A DNA stretch of 59,976 bases from an uncultured Alphaproteobacteria bacterium (GCA_934203105.1 CAKPYQ010000008.1:1-59976), one strand, 5' to 3'; shown: positions 15,978 through 25,382, numbered from the stretch's first letter. The notes: a model not told the origin generated them from the letters alone. Translations and numbers: made by a program.

Positions 15978-16628
15978 TTACCGTTTTTCAATGCGATCAT
16001 TTTCAAAATAATCAACAACAACCATTCCCAGCGGATTATAGTAATATCCGGGGTAGGCTACTTTTTGCGCCCGCGCCGGAGAAAATGCCACTCGAACATT
16101 GGCGGTTTTAGGGCGTCGTACCATACCTTGTTGAGTATGTGACCATAAGTCAAAGTTGACTTTCCAGTTGTGCCCGACTCTGGATTCAATGTTGATATTA
16201 TCCGCGTGTGTCGGAAAGGTTTCATCCAATTTTTTAATCCGTTCATCATCATAGCGATAAACCGGACGCCAAATTCGGGATGTTGTCATCAGTGCCAAGT
16301 CACCATAGGGTCCCCAACGGCGTTGCATTTCCTTTGAATGCTGTATCAAAAAGTTACGCTCTTCAATAAAGCGGCGTACAAACGCTTGTTCCAACAGATC
16401 CAAATCGCCCAAGTTTTGGTTCAATGTATCCGTCAAAACCAACGTTTTTGTCCCGCGCGTCGTATTAAACAATTGCGTCATAACCGTCACGCGCGATCCC
16501 ATTTGTACCATCGTTAAAACCAACAACAAATTGAAAAACAACGACACGATTGCCACGGACATAAAAGCCCACGACAGATATCGAGCTTTTTTAATGCGTT
16601 CTTCTAATGTAATAACAACTTTTACCAT
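15978..16628 (-). CDS. virB8: VirB8-like type IV secretion protein
   Basis: 216 residues: short cytoplasmic N-terminus, one membrane segment at about residues 18-42 (FMSVAIVSLFFNLLLVLTMV), then a periplasmic domain that ends with the family hallmark NPLGMVVVDY (NPLGxxVxxY). VirB8 is an inner-membrane assembly factor of type IV secretion systems, contacting VirB5, VirB9 and VirB10. It is the last gene of a five-gene minus-strand operon whose other products are all exported. No VirB4, VirB6, VirB9, VirB10, VirB11 or VirD4 is present in the window, so the rest of the machine, if any, is elsewhere. Confidence 0.82.
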   Translation of the reverse strand: MVKVVITLEERIKKARYLSWAFMSVAIVSLFFNLLLVLTMVQMGSRVTVMTQLFNTTRGTKTLVLTDTLNQNLGDLDLLEQAFVRRFIEERNFLIQHSKEMQRRWGPYGDLALMTTSRIWRPVYRYDDERIKKLDETFPTHADNINIESRVGHNWKVNFDLWSHTQQGMVRRPKTANVRVAFSPARAQKVAYPGYYYNPLGMVVVDYFENDRIEKR

Positions 16629-16635
16629 AATAACC

Positions 16636-18519
16636 TTATTTAATTGGAATCGAGTTGATATCTAACAAACGCGACTTTGTCGGATAAACGCAAGTTTTTC
16701 TGTCCGCCGTAAAGTTTCTGCCTTTAACGACTTTACTGCCTTGGATAGCATCCAATTTATTTTGGTTGCTGGCGTCATTCATCAATTTTAATAATTCGGC
16801 ATTTGCTCTTGCCTCCTTGATCGACTCTTCAATCGTGACGGCCTTTTCCAAAGTCAACTGCACTTCGGCTTGCTGATCATACTGCATCGCGTGCAAGTAA
16901 GCCAAAGTTTCGTCCTTTTGTAACTCTTCGGGCGTTTTTTGATCCAAATCCAAAGCCTTTGCACCCATTTGTTGTGCGGCCGTTGTTAACAATTTATCAC
17001 GTTGTTCTTTCAATAAATCGTAAACGGTATTTAAATCTTTTTCATTTAAATAATTCAAATCGTCCGGCAAAGTAACTTCAACGGTATCGGTTGCTTTTTT
17101 CACGTTTTCTTTTAATTCGTTTGCCGCATCGATATAACCGTTATAAGTTTGTACGGCCTTTTTAGCTTCTTCTTTATACAATAAATATTTCGACAATCTG
17201 TTTCCGTCCAACTCGTCCGTTTTGGCGCGCGGGTGAATAGTTGATGATGAAATGCTGAAATACGTATTCAATTCACCATCTTTATAAACATCTTTGTATT
17301 TGTCGGCTTTATAAGCTTCCCACAAAGTCCCTTGATCAAAGCTGCCCGGTTTACCTTTGGTCGGGTTCATCGGATTTTGCGGATAGATTTGATCCAACTT
17401 ATTATCGTCGTCCTTTAAAACCGTAATTTCCTCATAAACCGGAGGCAGAGGACGGGGAGCGACCTGTGGAGCCGCTTTCATTGCCGGCGTCAAGACGCAC
17501 TCTTGTGCAATGGCGGCAGCAATAAATTTATTGTGCGCGGCAACGACGTCTTTATAAAAATAATAATCATATTTAATCTTATCCGTCACGACCGGCTCTT
17601 TCATAGCCAAATACACCTCTTGATTTTCGCAATGTTTGCGAATTTCATGGTACTTGGGCTGCCAAATTTTTTGGTTATATAAATATTTTTGATCTTCCCA
17701 TAACGGCAAAGACGATGTTGTTGCGCTTTTACGGGCGCCCCAAGCATCTTGATTGGGGTAAAACAAATTCAACACCGCAAAGCTGATTTCCAACTCCGGC
17801 CCGTTATCGCCCATCACCGTACGTAAATCTTCATCGTCATCGGAAGTGTTCTTTTCATCTTCGGCACGATCGTCCGTTGTCTTGCCGGACGGCGTTTGAA
17901 TACCGTATTTTTCATTCAACCTTTTTTGTTCGGCGCGCGCTTCGGCCGTCATGTAAACTTCACTTTGCGCTTTTTGTAATTCACCCGCTTTTTTGTCGGC
18001 AGACGCCAATAAATCAGCATCACTGTCGGCCACCTCTTCCGCCTTTGCGACCATATTTAAATTATAGTCTTCCACGCGATCGTCGGTTTCTTTTTTCAAC
18101 TTTGCCCATACATCTTTCGGCTTGGCAAAATAAGGCGATAACAAACCCTCATTACACGCATCAAAATCCTTTATGCGCGCTTCACAAACGGCCTTGTCCT
18201 GAACGGCCAATTTAAAGCCCGGAATTTGCGCTTTTTGTGCGCTGACCGAATTCATTAAATTGTGAAACATCAACGCATCAATCACAACCTTTTTATAGGT
18301 CGTATTTGCCGAAACAATTTCGACCGGCTTTTCATCAGACACGATTTGTGTATAGGTGTTTTTTTCCGATGTTGTCAAAGCCTGCAATAGATCTTCGATG
18401 CTCAACTGATTTTCTTGCACATTCGGATAAGCCAGCTCTTTTGCATTCACGGCAACCGGCAACGCCACATAAGCGCCCAGTACTGCCAAACATACGGATT
18501 GTAATAAGATTTTAACCAT
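16636..18519 (-). CDS. Unrecognised exported protein of the secretion operon
   Basis: 627 residues with a signal peptide (1-26, cleavage near VNA). The rest is hydrophilic and mostly helical, charged (many Lys, Glu, Asp), with few cysteines, two of them near residue 105 to 115, and no membrane segment. No known domain is recognised. It lies 7 nt before virB8 and overlaps the end of the preceding gene by 8 nt, so it is translated with them. The context suggests a periplasmic part of a type IV secretion machine, possibly lineage-specific; that is inference. Confidence 0.75.
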   Translation of the reverse strand: MVKILLQSVCLAVLGAYVALPVAVNAKELAYPNVQENQLSIEDLLQALTTSEKNTYTQIVSDEKPVEIVSANTTYKKVVIDALMFHNLMNSVSAQKAQIPGFKLAVQDKAVCEARIKDFDACNEGLLSPYFAKPKDVWAKLKKETDDRVEDYNLNMVAKAEEVADSDADLLASADKKAGELQKAQSEVYMTAEARAEQKRLNEKYGIQTPSGKTTDDRAEDEKNTSDDDEDLRTVMGDNGPELEISFAVLNLFYPNQDAWGARKSATTSSLPLWEDQKYLYNQKIWQPKYHEIRKHCENQEVYLAMKEPVVTDKIKYDYYFYKDVVAAHNKFIAAAIAQECVLTPAMKAAPQVAPRPLPPVYEEITVLKDDDNKLDQIYPQNPMNPTKGKPGSFDQGTLWEAYKADKYKDVYKDGELNTYFSISSSTIHPRAKTDELDGNRLSKYLLYKEEAKKAVQTYNGYIDAANELKENVKKATDTVEVTLPDDLNYLNEKDLNTVYDLLKEQRDKLLTTAAQQMGAKALDLDQKTPEELQKDETLAYLHAMQYDQQAEVQLTLEKAVTIEESIKEARANAELLKLMNDASNQNKLDAIQGSKVVKGRNFTADRKTCVYPTKSRLLDINSIPIK

Positions 18520-19342
18520 TTTTATCTCCTCCTACACTGACTTCTTCTTTTTGTGTTTTAGCTGCCTTCAAGTTCAAAATCCCCTCACGCGTGTTGCGCA
18601 TTGCGGCAATGGATTGTTCCAAAGCTTGCACTTGGTTTTCAAAGTTTTTGACTTGAATGTTAATGTTGACCGTACCGATTGAATCTTTCGTCGAAGAAGC
18701 ATTTTGCGCTTCTGTATCCGACTGCTTCAAATCAGCCAATTTTTGCTTGGCAACCAAAACATCACTCAACAAATCAATCTGCGCTTGTTGAATAAAGGCC
18801 GCTTTACGTTCTTTGACCGCTTGTTCTTCCTCGGCACCCACAGGGTTTGCAACCACAGCCGTCGCAGTCACCGCTTTTTGTGTTTGTTCGGATTTTTCAA
18901 AGTTGACATTCGGCGTTTTCACGTCGGCAACAGCCCCTTTGAACGCATCAACAACCGTTTCGCTGCCCATTTTTGGCAATTCCAAAGCCGTCACTTTGAC
19001 TTGATTGATCTTTTGCGCCAAAGTCGTATCTTTGATACTCAACTTTGCCAATTTTTCATAGTATTGTATCACTTCCAACAAAGATTCAATTGTTTGCCAG
19101 CCTTGTTGTACATTCGCCAATGTTGAGCTTTTATCCGTATATTTATCGGCAATCGGCAACGGAGTAACAATCACGTTGGCCAAATCAATCACCCAGCAAG
19201 GCGGTTTTTTCTTTTTAAACTTTTTCTGTTCCCGCTCCATACCGTTCACCGGATCAACAGATTGAGCCATTGCCGGCAACGACACCGCCGAACACAGCAT
19301 AAAAGTGCATAAAATCGTTAAAATGACTTTTTTAAACTTCAT
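18512..19342 (-). CDS. Exported protein of the secretion operon, possibly VirB5-like
   Basis: 276 residues from the ATG at 19342, chosen for the strong AAAGGAGGGTGG site and the signal peptide MKFKKVILTILCTFMLC...AMA; the longer frame has an implausible leader. After the signal come a Lys-rich patch, the segment CWVIDLANVIVTPLPIADKY, and long helices (about residues 65-250) with heptad-like spacing. Long helical exported proteins in VirB operons are often VirB5/TrbJ-type minor pilins, but the sequence alone does not prove it. The start overlaps the preceding gene's end region closely (stop TAA immediately upstream of TATG). Confidence 0.7.
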   Translation of the reverse strand: MKFKKVILTILCTFMLCSAVSLPAMAQSVDPVNGMEREQKKFKKKKPPCWVIDLANVIVTPLPIADKYTDKSSTLANVQQGWQTIESLLEVIQYYEKLAKLSIKDTTLAQKINQVKVTALELPKMGSETVVDAFKGAVADVKTPNVNFEKSEQTQKAVTATAVVANPVGAEEEQAVKERKAAFIQQAQIDLLSDVLVAKQKLADLKQSDTEAQNASSTKDSIGTVNINIQVKNFENQVQALEQSIAAMRNTREGILNLKAAKTQKEEVSVGGDKNG

Positions 19343-19343
19343 A

Positions 19344-20561
19344 TTAACCACCCTCCTTTTCGCCCAAAACTTTATCCGTGCCGGCATCGACGGCATCAAC
19401 CGGTTTATCATAATCAATTTTTTTCATTTGCTTGTCAGTTTCCGCTTTAATCTGTTCCGCGGTTCGTGGAATGATATATACCGATTCAGAAGATTGCATA
19501 TCATACACCAAATCGCGTTCCAAAGCCGCCAATTCCAAGTTTAACTTAATCATACGTTGACGCGTTTCTTCTTGGACGATCAAAGCTTCCACCGCCTTTT
19601 TATCATCAATCGTCTTTGCCGAGCTGGCTTTTTGTTGCAATTCTTCCAATCGCTTAATCGACTCTTCTTTGACCGTCGTCAAATTTTCCATCGCCGTCCC
19701 ATAAGTGTTTGCCATCACTTCGTGTTGGTAAGCAACTCTGTTTTTCAACACTTTTTCTTGTGCCGCCGCCGTATTGGACAAAGGCGCACCTTCGTATTTA
19801 TCACCGTCTTTTGCGCTGTAATAATACGCCGCTTTTATGAACTTTTGTGCTGCCTGTTTGTTGGCCTGCGGAGCACCATAACCACCCGTTACGTCACTGA
19901 CGCGTTCATAAGAAGAGGCCGTATATTTTACTTCATCAGACACACCTGCTTTGCCCGATCCGCCCTTTGAAGCAACAGAACTTGTCGCACCGGTGCCGGC
20001 ATTGGCACTGCTGCCCGACGTTGAATCAGATCCGCCACCACTTAATACATCTTTGGCTTTATCAACCGTGCCACCGACGGCATTTTTTGCTTTATCAACC
20101 GTACTGGTAACAGCATTTTTAGCCGAATCTAGCTTACCTTTGACATCATTATAAGCACTCGTTACCTGATTTGCCGCGCTCTTTAAATCATCCGCCGCAT
20201 TTTTAGCCTGATTGGCAACCTGCCCCAAAGCAGAGTCCGCCAACGGCGTTTTACCTAACAATCCCACAAAGGAAGTCGGATCCGAAAAACGTAAAGCCCC
20301 TTGCACTTCCTGCGCATAGCTCATCACCGACGACAAATATTCCTGAGCCGCATTCAATTGTTGGCGCCCGTACGTTTGAACATAAGTTATGTTTTCAAAA
20401 ATCGTTTCAATATAAAAAGCGGTCTTTGAAAATTTTTGTAAATATTGCATAATTTGCGAATTATCTTCGTTTTGTGCGTCCATCAAAAATGCCTGTGCCG
20501 GCATCGGAAAAACGGACGCCATCAACAAAGCGATCAAACCTGTTTTTATTTGCTTGTTCAT
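19344..20561 (-). CDS. VirB5/TrbJ-like exported protein
   Basis: 405 residues with a signal peptide (cleavage near AQA). The N-terminal helical part and the C-terminal helices (about residues 285-365, ending in KLNLELAALERDLVYDMQS) resemble VirB5/TrbJ proteins, which carry a helical bundle with a conserved LNLELAAL-type tail. Between them (about residues 115-215) is an apolipoprotein-like run of VDKAKNAV units followed by a Gly/Ser-rich linker. VirB5 proteins are minor pilins at the tip of the type IV pilus. It is third in the operon. Confidence in export is high, in family moderate. Confidence 0.7.
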   Translation of the reverse strand: MNKQIKTGLIALLMASVFPMPAQAFLMDAQNEDNSQIMQYLQKFSKTAFYIETIFENITYVQTYGRQQLNAAQEYLSSVMSYAQEVQGALRFSDPTSFVGLLGKTPLADSALGQVANQAKNAADDLKSAANQVTSAYNDVKGKLDSAKNAVTSTVDKAKNAVGGTVDKAKDVLSGGGSDSTSGSSANAGTGATSSVASKGGSGKAGVSDEVKYTASSYERVSDVTGGYGAPQANKQAAQKFIKAAYYYSAKDGDKYEGAPLSNTAAAQEKVLKNRVAYQHEVMANTYGTAMENLTTVKEESIKRLEELQQKASSAKTIDDKKAVEALIVQEETRQRMIKLNLELAALERDLVYDMQSSESVYIIPRTAEQIKAETDKQMKKIDYDKPVDAVDAGTDKVLGEKEGG

Positions 20562-21280
20562 TTTGCACCCTCCATTTTCTTTGCCTGTTCAGCGATTTTT
20601 GACAACTCTTCATCCGTTGTCTTTTTCACTGTTCGATTTTGAATGTCCGCCATCATACGCTGTGCTCTGGTTTCAATCAAATGAGATGTCAACTGGTTGC
20701 TTGCGGCGTCATTTTCCAATGCCTTAATTCCAAAAGCGGCTTCTTGAACATCTTTATTATGCTGATCAACCGCGTCTTGCGCTAATGACAACATTTCTTT
20801 ATTTTCATCTTTGGCTTTGTTCAATTTTGCGGCGGCCTCTTTACCCAAAGCAATCGCCTGCGTCGCACTTAAATTTAACCGCTCATTGACCGCATTTAAA
20901 GCATCACGCTGACTGATCACATCACCGGGATTGATGGAACGTAATTCTTTTTCAACATAACGACGCACCTGAGAGATGCCATCTCCGGCCTTGACAAAAG
21001 AAACAATTTTGACCGGAATAATCGGCGCAAAAGATTCAGGTTGAACCAAACTGACCGTCGCCGGCAATCGCGGCATAATCGCCCCGATCATACCTTGCAA
21101 CAAGCTCATTTTAACCGACGTAATCAACGCCAAAGTATTTTCCACAACTTCAATTGTCGCTTGAACATTACGGACGGAATATTGCATCACTTTGTATATT
21201 TCAATAACAGCAAACGCCGGCGTGCTGTGCATAACCGCCCCTAAACAAAGCAACATCAATATTTTTTTTGTTTTTGTCAT
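20558..21280 (-). CDS. Exported helical protein of the secretion operon, VirB5-like candidate
   Basis: 240 residues from the ATG at 21280, which follows GGGGAGG; this gives a clean signal peptide (MTKTKKILMLLCLGAVMHS...AFA). The longer frame starts within the previous gene. The mature protein is helical; its C-terminal part (TSHLIETRAQRMMADIQNRTV) is similar in style to the tail of the 19344 gene product. It overlaps the next gene by 4 nt (ATGA). Likely periplasmic and part of the same machine. Confidence 0.7.
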   Translation of the reverse strand: MTKTKKILMLLCLGAVMHSTPAFAVIEIYKVMQYSVRNVQATIEVVENTLALITSVKMSLLQGMIGAIMPRLPATVSLVQPESFAPIIPVKIVSFVKAGDGISQVRRYVEKELRSINPGDVISQRDALNAVNERLNLSATQAIALGKEAAAKLNKAKDENKEMLSLAQDAVDQHNKDVQEAAFGIKALENDAASNQLTSHLIETRAQRMMADIQNRTVKKTTDEELSKIAEQAKKMEGAK

Positions 21281-21299
21281 CACAGCCTCCCCTTTTGCC

Positions 21300-22130
21300 T
21301 TACTCAAAATCCCGCGGCATATTGCCGATCGCTTCGGCAGCCTGTAAGCGCAAGCTCATCGCCGACAACTCATTCGCCTTTACCAATTGAGACAAACGAG
21401 CCAATCCCACATCCAAACCGGCCGCATTCTTTTCTTGAATGGTTTCGGCACTGCCGACCCGCTTTTTAGCCGGTTCAATTGTGCTTTCTTGAACGTTTGT
21501 ACCTTCATACTGCGCTGCCACAGACAACCCGTACGCATCTGCAACCGCCGCATTCATCAGCGCTTGTCTTTTCTTTTGTCTGTCCGCCTTTTCGCTTGCC
21601 GTCAAAGGCTTTTCCGCACTTTCGTTAACAGGAGGCAACAATTCTTCACGAACCAAAGTACTCATCTTATTGGCGTCCGTCATAGCGCTTTCATAGCCAA
21701 TTTTTTGCAATTCCGACGGAACGGAAATATTGCCGTGCACAGCGACTGTGCCTTCTTCATCAGAGCCTTTTGAATCCGCCGTTTTACCGTCAGAGGCCTT
21801 TTTCCCGGAATTTTGAGCGCTTTTCTTGATAGAAGACAAAGCCTTTCCGGCAGCATCTTTTGCCGTTTTTTTCGCAACACCCAAAGCGTTATCCAAATTC
21901 AATTGGGAAACGAAAGCCTGCAACTCACCCATTGAAAGGTTACGCTTAATAAATTCCGCCAAATCCAAAGCCTTTATAACAACGGCCGCCACGTCTTGCG
22001 ACAAAATGCCCGCATTCAAAGCATTTGCTTGCGTGTCAAGCATCGGGTGCGGATCGCCGGCCTTTGCCGGCGTCGAAACACCAATGGTCAATGCCATACA
22101 TACAAAAGTCATAACGTTTCTCAGTTTCAT
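21300..22130 (-). CDS. Exported helical protein, first gene of the secretion operon
   Basis: 276 residues with a signal peptide (cleavage after AKA). Helical N-terminal part, a Lys/Ser/Gly-rich linker (about residues 90-125), then a helical C-terminal domain with alternating Ala/Leu stretches ending RLQAAEAIGNMPRDFE. No domain is recognised. An AGGGAGGTTCC site precedes the ATG, and a strong promoter lies upstream. It is the first of four exported proteins in tandem, which may be diverged paralogues of a VirB5-like ancestor; this needs profile comparison. Confidence 0.72.
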   Translation of the reverse strand: MKLRNVMTFVCMALTIGVSTPAKAGDPHPMLDTQANALNAGILSQDVAAVVIKALDLAEFIKRNLSMGELQAFVSQLNLDNALGVAKKTAKDAAGKALSSIKKSAQNSGKKASDGKTADSKGSDEEGTVAVHGNISVPSELQKIGYESAMTDANKMSTLVREELLPPVNESAEKPLTASEKADRQKKRQALMNAAVADAYGLSVAAQYEGTNVQESTIEPAKKRVGSAETIQEKNAAGLDVGLARLSQLVKANELSAMSLRLQAAEAIGNMPRDFE

Positions 22131-22164
22131 TTGGAACCTCCCTTAAATTTCATTGCTTTTTATT

Positions 22165-22193
22165 ATTATACACCCATCAGAACTGTATGTAAA
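22165..22193 (-). promoter_or_regulatory. Promoter of the secretion operon
   Basis: -35 TTTACA (22188-22193), 17-bp spacer, -10 TATAAT (22165-22170) on the minus strand, 35 nt above the first gene. It lies just below the folD stop codon, so the operon is independent of the folD transcript, although no terminator separates them. Confidence 0.82.
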
Positions 22194-22202
22194 GCACATT
22201 TT

Positions 22203-23072
22203 TTATTTTAAAACCAACTCTTTGCAGTCCGAAAAGCGACCCTCTGCCGCTTTGACGACATTCCACAAAAGCATCGCTATCGTCATCGGCCCGACACCGC
22301 CCGGAACCGGCGTAATATAACTGGCTTTTCCCATCATATCCAAAAACAATACATCGCCCACAATTCGGCCGTCTTCCAAACGGTTAATACCAACATCAAT
22401 GACAACCGCACCCGGTTTGATCATATCGCCTTTAATCAAGCCCGCTTTACCGACTGCACATACCAAAATATCCGCTTGTCGGGTCAATTCGGCCAAATTG
22501 CGCGTTTTTGAATGTGCTTGCGTAATTGTGCAATCCTCTTGCAATAACAGCTGCGCCAAAGGTCGCCCGACCAAAGCCGAACGTCCCACCACAACGGCAT
22601 GCATACCGGTCATCGACGGCAATACTTTTTTCAGCAAATACAAGCACCCCAAAGGCGTACAAGAAATCATCGCCGGCAATCCGGAAATCATATTTCCGAC
22701 ATTTTGCGGATGCAATCCGTCCACGTCTTTTTTGGGATCAATCGCCGTAATTAAGTTTTCGGCATTTAAGTGATTCGGCACCGGCAATTGCAACAAAATC
22801 CCGTCAATGCCCTTTGAGGCATTCAATTCACCGATCAACTTTAAAATATTTTCTTCGCTTTCACTTGCGGACATTTGATAAACATCAACGTCAATGCCGA
22901 CACTGGCAGCCGCTTTTTTCTTATTTTCGACATAGATCTTTGACGCCGGATGATCACCGACAACCAACACCGCCAATTTAGGCGTTGAACCAAGCTCTTG
23001 CACACGTTTGGCAATTTCGGCACGAAAATCTTTTGCTATTTGTTTTCCGTCAATAATTTTTGTTTCAACCAT
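22203..23072 (-). CDS. folD: Methylenetetrahydrofolate dehydrogenase/cyclohydrolase
   Basis: 289 residues, normal FolD length. The enzyme oxidises 5,10-methylene-THF to methenyl-THF with NADP+ and hydrolyses it to 10-formyl-THF, supplying one-carbon units. Visible motifs: YVENKKKAAASVGI with the catalytic lysine, GILLQLPVPNHL, DPKKDVDGLHPQN, VVGRSALVGRPLAQLL for the dinucleotide, and PGGVGPMT near the end. The start overlaps the upstream yggU gene by 37 nt. It is the last gene of the long xerD-lptFD-surA-rsmA operon. Confidence 0.97.
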   Translation of the reverse strand: MVETKIIDGKQIAKDFRAEIAKRVQELGSTPKLAVLVVGDHPASKIYVENKKKAAASVGIDVDVYQMSASESEENILKLIGELNASKGIDGILLQLPVPNHLNAENLITAIDPKKDVDGLHPQNVGNMISGLPAMISCTPLGCLYLLKKVLPSMTGMHAVVVGRSALVGRPLAQLLLQEDCTITQAHSKTRNLAELTRQADILVCAVGKAGLIKGDMIKPGAVVIDVGINRLEDGRIVGDVLFLDMMGKASYITPVPGGVGPMTIAMLLWNVVKAAEGRFSDCKELVLK

Positions 23073-23347
23073 CTGTAAATCCTTTCATCTGCGTCTTCAA
23101 TAAGTATTAGTTTACACCGAGATGTTTGTCCTGTCACGATAAAAATATTCTTTTTTTTCACCTCCAGTGTTTCGGACAAAAAGTCAATCAATGCTTCATT
23201 GGCTTTTCCGTCCACCGCCGGCGCTTGTAAAGCCACCTTTAAATGCGTTCCATTCCACAAACCGTCAAAAGCATTTCGCCGCGCGCCGGGGGTCACACGC
23301 ACCGACAATTTAACCTTATTTTCACAAAAGCTGATCACTTCAAGCAT
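23036..23347 (-). CDS. DUF167/YggU family protein
   Basis: 103 residues from the ATG at 23347 (MLEVISFCENK), with an AGGAG site; the ATG lies inside the last codons of rsmA and overlaps it by 8 nt. The DUF167 pattern is clear: LSVRVTPGARRNAF, LKVALQAPAVDGKANEALIDFLSE and VTGQTSRCKLILI. The fold is known from YggU structures, but the biochemical role is not established. It is translationally coupled to rsmA and overlaps folD by 37 nt. Confidence 0.92.
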   Translation of the reverse strand: MLEVISFCENKVKLSVRVTPGARRNAFDGLWNGTHLKVALQAPAVDGKANEALIDFLSETLEVKKKNIFIVTGQTSRCKLILIEDADERIYRWLKQKLLTENK

Positions 23348-24173
23348 TTTGCTCCTGTTGCAACCAACGCGCCATTTGGCAATACGACGCCACCGAAACT
23401 TGCTCTGCCCGCAAAGTGCTTTCAACGCCACCGGCGGCACACATTTGTTCGATTTGCGTTTGACTTAAACCTAAACCTTTTAAACTGCCCCGCAACATTT
23501 TACGGCGCTGCGCAAAAGCGATGCTTGTCAATTTGGACATCGTATCAAATGTAAACCCTGTCTCGGGCGTTTTTTTCGGGGTAATACGCACCAAGGCCGA
23601 CGTCACTTTCGGTGCCGGCGTAAAAACGGCCGGCGGTAAAATCATCAGCTCTGTCACATCGGCAAGCCAACCGACCAACACGGACAAACGCCCGTATTCA
23701 GGATCTCCGGCAACGGCTTTTATCCGATCGGCAACTTCTTTTTGAAACATCAAAGTCAATCCGGAAAACAAATCAATTTCCTTTAACCATTTGACCAACA
23801 AGACCGTCGACACGTTGTAAGGCAAGTTCGCTACAACGCAAATATCACGCCCCAACGACGCTTCGTCAAATTGTAAAGCGTCTTCATTTAACACCGTCAA
23901 GCGGTTTGGAAAATCCGCAGAAAGTTCCGCCAAAGCCATTGCACAACGATCATCTTTTTCAATGGCCGTTATTGGAAAATCGCCTTGTTCTAATAGAGCT
24001 TTTGTCAAGCCTCCCGGCCCGGGGCCTACCTCCAACACCCGATGATGAGCGACGCCGGCCAAAGACAAACGCGCAATCTTATTTAATAAATTGCCGTCCA
24101 AAATAAAGTTTTGTCCCAACGATTTTTTGGCATTTAATTGATATTTTTGAATTATTTGTTTTAAATCATACAT
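23340..24173 (-). CDS. rsmA: 16S rRNA (adenine1518-N6/adenine1519-N6)-dimethyltransferase
   Basis: 277 residues, KsgA family. It dimethylates two adjacent adenines in the helix-45 loop of 16S rRNA late in 30S assembly. The N-terminus has KKSLGQNFILD, then the S-adenosylmethionine motif VLEVGPGPGGLTKAL, and the catalytic VANLPYNVST near residue 110. The ATG abuts the surA stop codon (TAGATG). In many proteobacteria pdxA lies between surA and rsmA; it is absent here. Confidence 0.97.
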   Translation of the reverse strand: MYDLKQIIQKYQLNAKKSLGQNFILDGNLLNKIARLSLAGVAHHRVLEVGPGPGGLTKALLEQGDFPITAIEKDDRCAMALAELSADFPNRLTVLNEDALQFDEASLGRDICVVANLPYNVSTVLLVKWLKEIDLFSGLTLMFQKEVADRIKAVAGDPEYGRLSVLVGWLADVTELMILPPAVFTPAPKVTSALVRITPKKTPETGFTFDTMSKLTSIAFAQRRKMLRGSLKGLGLSQTQIEQMCAAGGVESTLRAEQVSVASYCQMARWLQQEQNA

Positions 24174-25376
24174 CTATTTTATATCCACCAACAAAGCTTT
24201 ACGCGCCTCTTTGACCATTTGTTCGGCCATTTGCTCCATTTTTAAAACTTCCAAATTGCGTTTAATGTCCTCTTTTGCCGGCAAAATCGACTGCGTTTTT
24301 TCGGTGCATTTCATTGCCAACAAAACATAAGGCGGCATCATAACCGGTTCGGACAGTTCTTCTGTTTTTTTGCCGTCAATCACTTTCTTTAATTCATTGG
24401 GCATACGGGACAACATCATTTCAGGCAAAGCACCGGAATGACTGCCCTTTACGCCGTGTTCGGTTGCGTATTGAGTAAACGACATACACGATTGAGCGGC
24501 TTTTTGGATATCGTCCTTTTGCGCTTCATAATCTTCCTGAGGCAAAACCAGTTGCGAAACTTGCACAAATTGTTGCATATCCGAATCCAGTGCCGGTTGA
24601 TTTTCACGCATTAAAATAATGTGATAACCGTCACGGCCTTTAATCGGGCGCGACAATTGGCCCGTTTGAATATTCGGCAAAACTTGATCAATTGCTTTTT
24701 CCATTTGACCGGCTTTGACCCAACCCAAATCGCCCATCAATTCGGCCGTTTGACCTTTTGAATACTGCTTTGCCAAATCCGTAAAGGATTCCCCGTCCAT
24801 AATTCGATTAAATAACATTTCGGCTTCTTGTTCGGCCGCGACTTCATTATCTTCAAAAGGAATGTATATTTCCGCCAACAAATACATCGGACGCATCATT
24901 TCGGATTTGATTTTATTTAATTCTTCGTCAACTTCCTTGTCAGTAACTTGCGGACGCTTTAAATCCTTTTGCTGAATATAGCGCAACCACATCAAATCCG
25001 CCTTTAACTGATTGGTCAAGCCGTCATAGGACAAATTGTTTTGCTGGGCATATTTTTTAAACCCGCCGGAGGGCATATTGTTTTGCGTTTCCAAAAACGC
25101 AATGTGCTGATCCAACTCATCATCGGACAAGCTCGCACCGGCTTTTGTAGCCGTGATGATTTTAACTTTTTCGTCAATCAACATATCTAAAACCTTGCCC
25201 CGTGTTTTTAAGTTTTTTTCCATCGGCCGGTCTTGCATTTTTTCCATAATCGCAATTTTATCCGTGATATCCTGATCGGTAATAATTTCATCATCAACCG
25301 ACGCCACAATGCGTGCCGCAAAGGCCGGCAAAACATACAAAACAATCAACATCAAATAAAGTACTTTTTTAAACAT
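24174..25376 (-). CDS. surA: SurA-type periplasmic chaperone and peptidyl-prolyl isomerase
   Basis: 400 residues with a signal peptide (1-20, AFA cleavage). The N-terminal SurA chaperone domain (about 20-150, VASVDDEIITDQDITD) is followed by one recognisable parvulin domain (about 165-275: AEIYIPFEDNE, FTDLAKQYSKG, DLGWVKAGQM, GYHIILM); the C-terminal part is less conserved and may be a second degenerate one. SurA escorts unfolded outer-membrane proteins to BAM, with LptD as a notable client. It lies 6 nt below the gene encoding LptD, a conserved pairing. Confidence 0.93.
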   Translation of the reverse strand: MFKKVLYLMLIVLYVLPAFAARIVASVDDEIITDQDITDKIAIMEKMQDRPMEKNLKTRGKVLDMLIDEKVKIITATKAGASLSDDELDQHIAFLETQNNMPSGGFKKYAQQNNLSYDGLTNQLKADLMWLRYIQQKDLKRPQVTDKEVDEELNKIKSEMMRPMYLLAEIYIPFEDNEVAAEQEAEMLFNRIMDGESFTDLAKQYSKGQTAELMGDLGWVKAGQMEKAIDQVLPNIQTGQLSRPIKGRDGYHIILMRENQPALDSDMQQFVQVSQLVLPQEDYEAQKDDIQKAAQSCMSFTQYATEHGVKGSHSGALPEMMLSRMPNELKKVIDGKKTEELSEPVMMPPYVLLAMKCTEKTQSILPAKEDIKRNLEVLKMEQMAEQMVKEARKALLVDIK

Positions 25377-25382
25377 TTGAAA

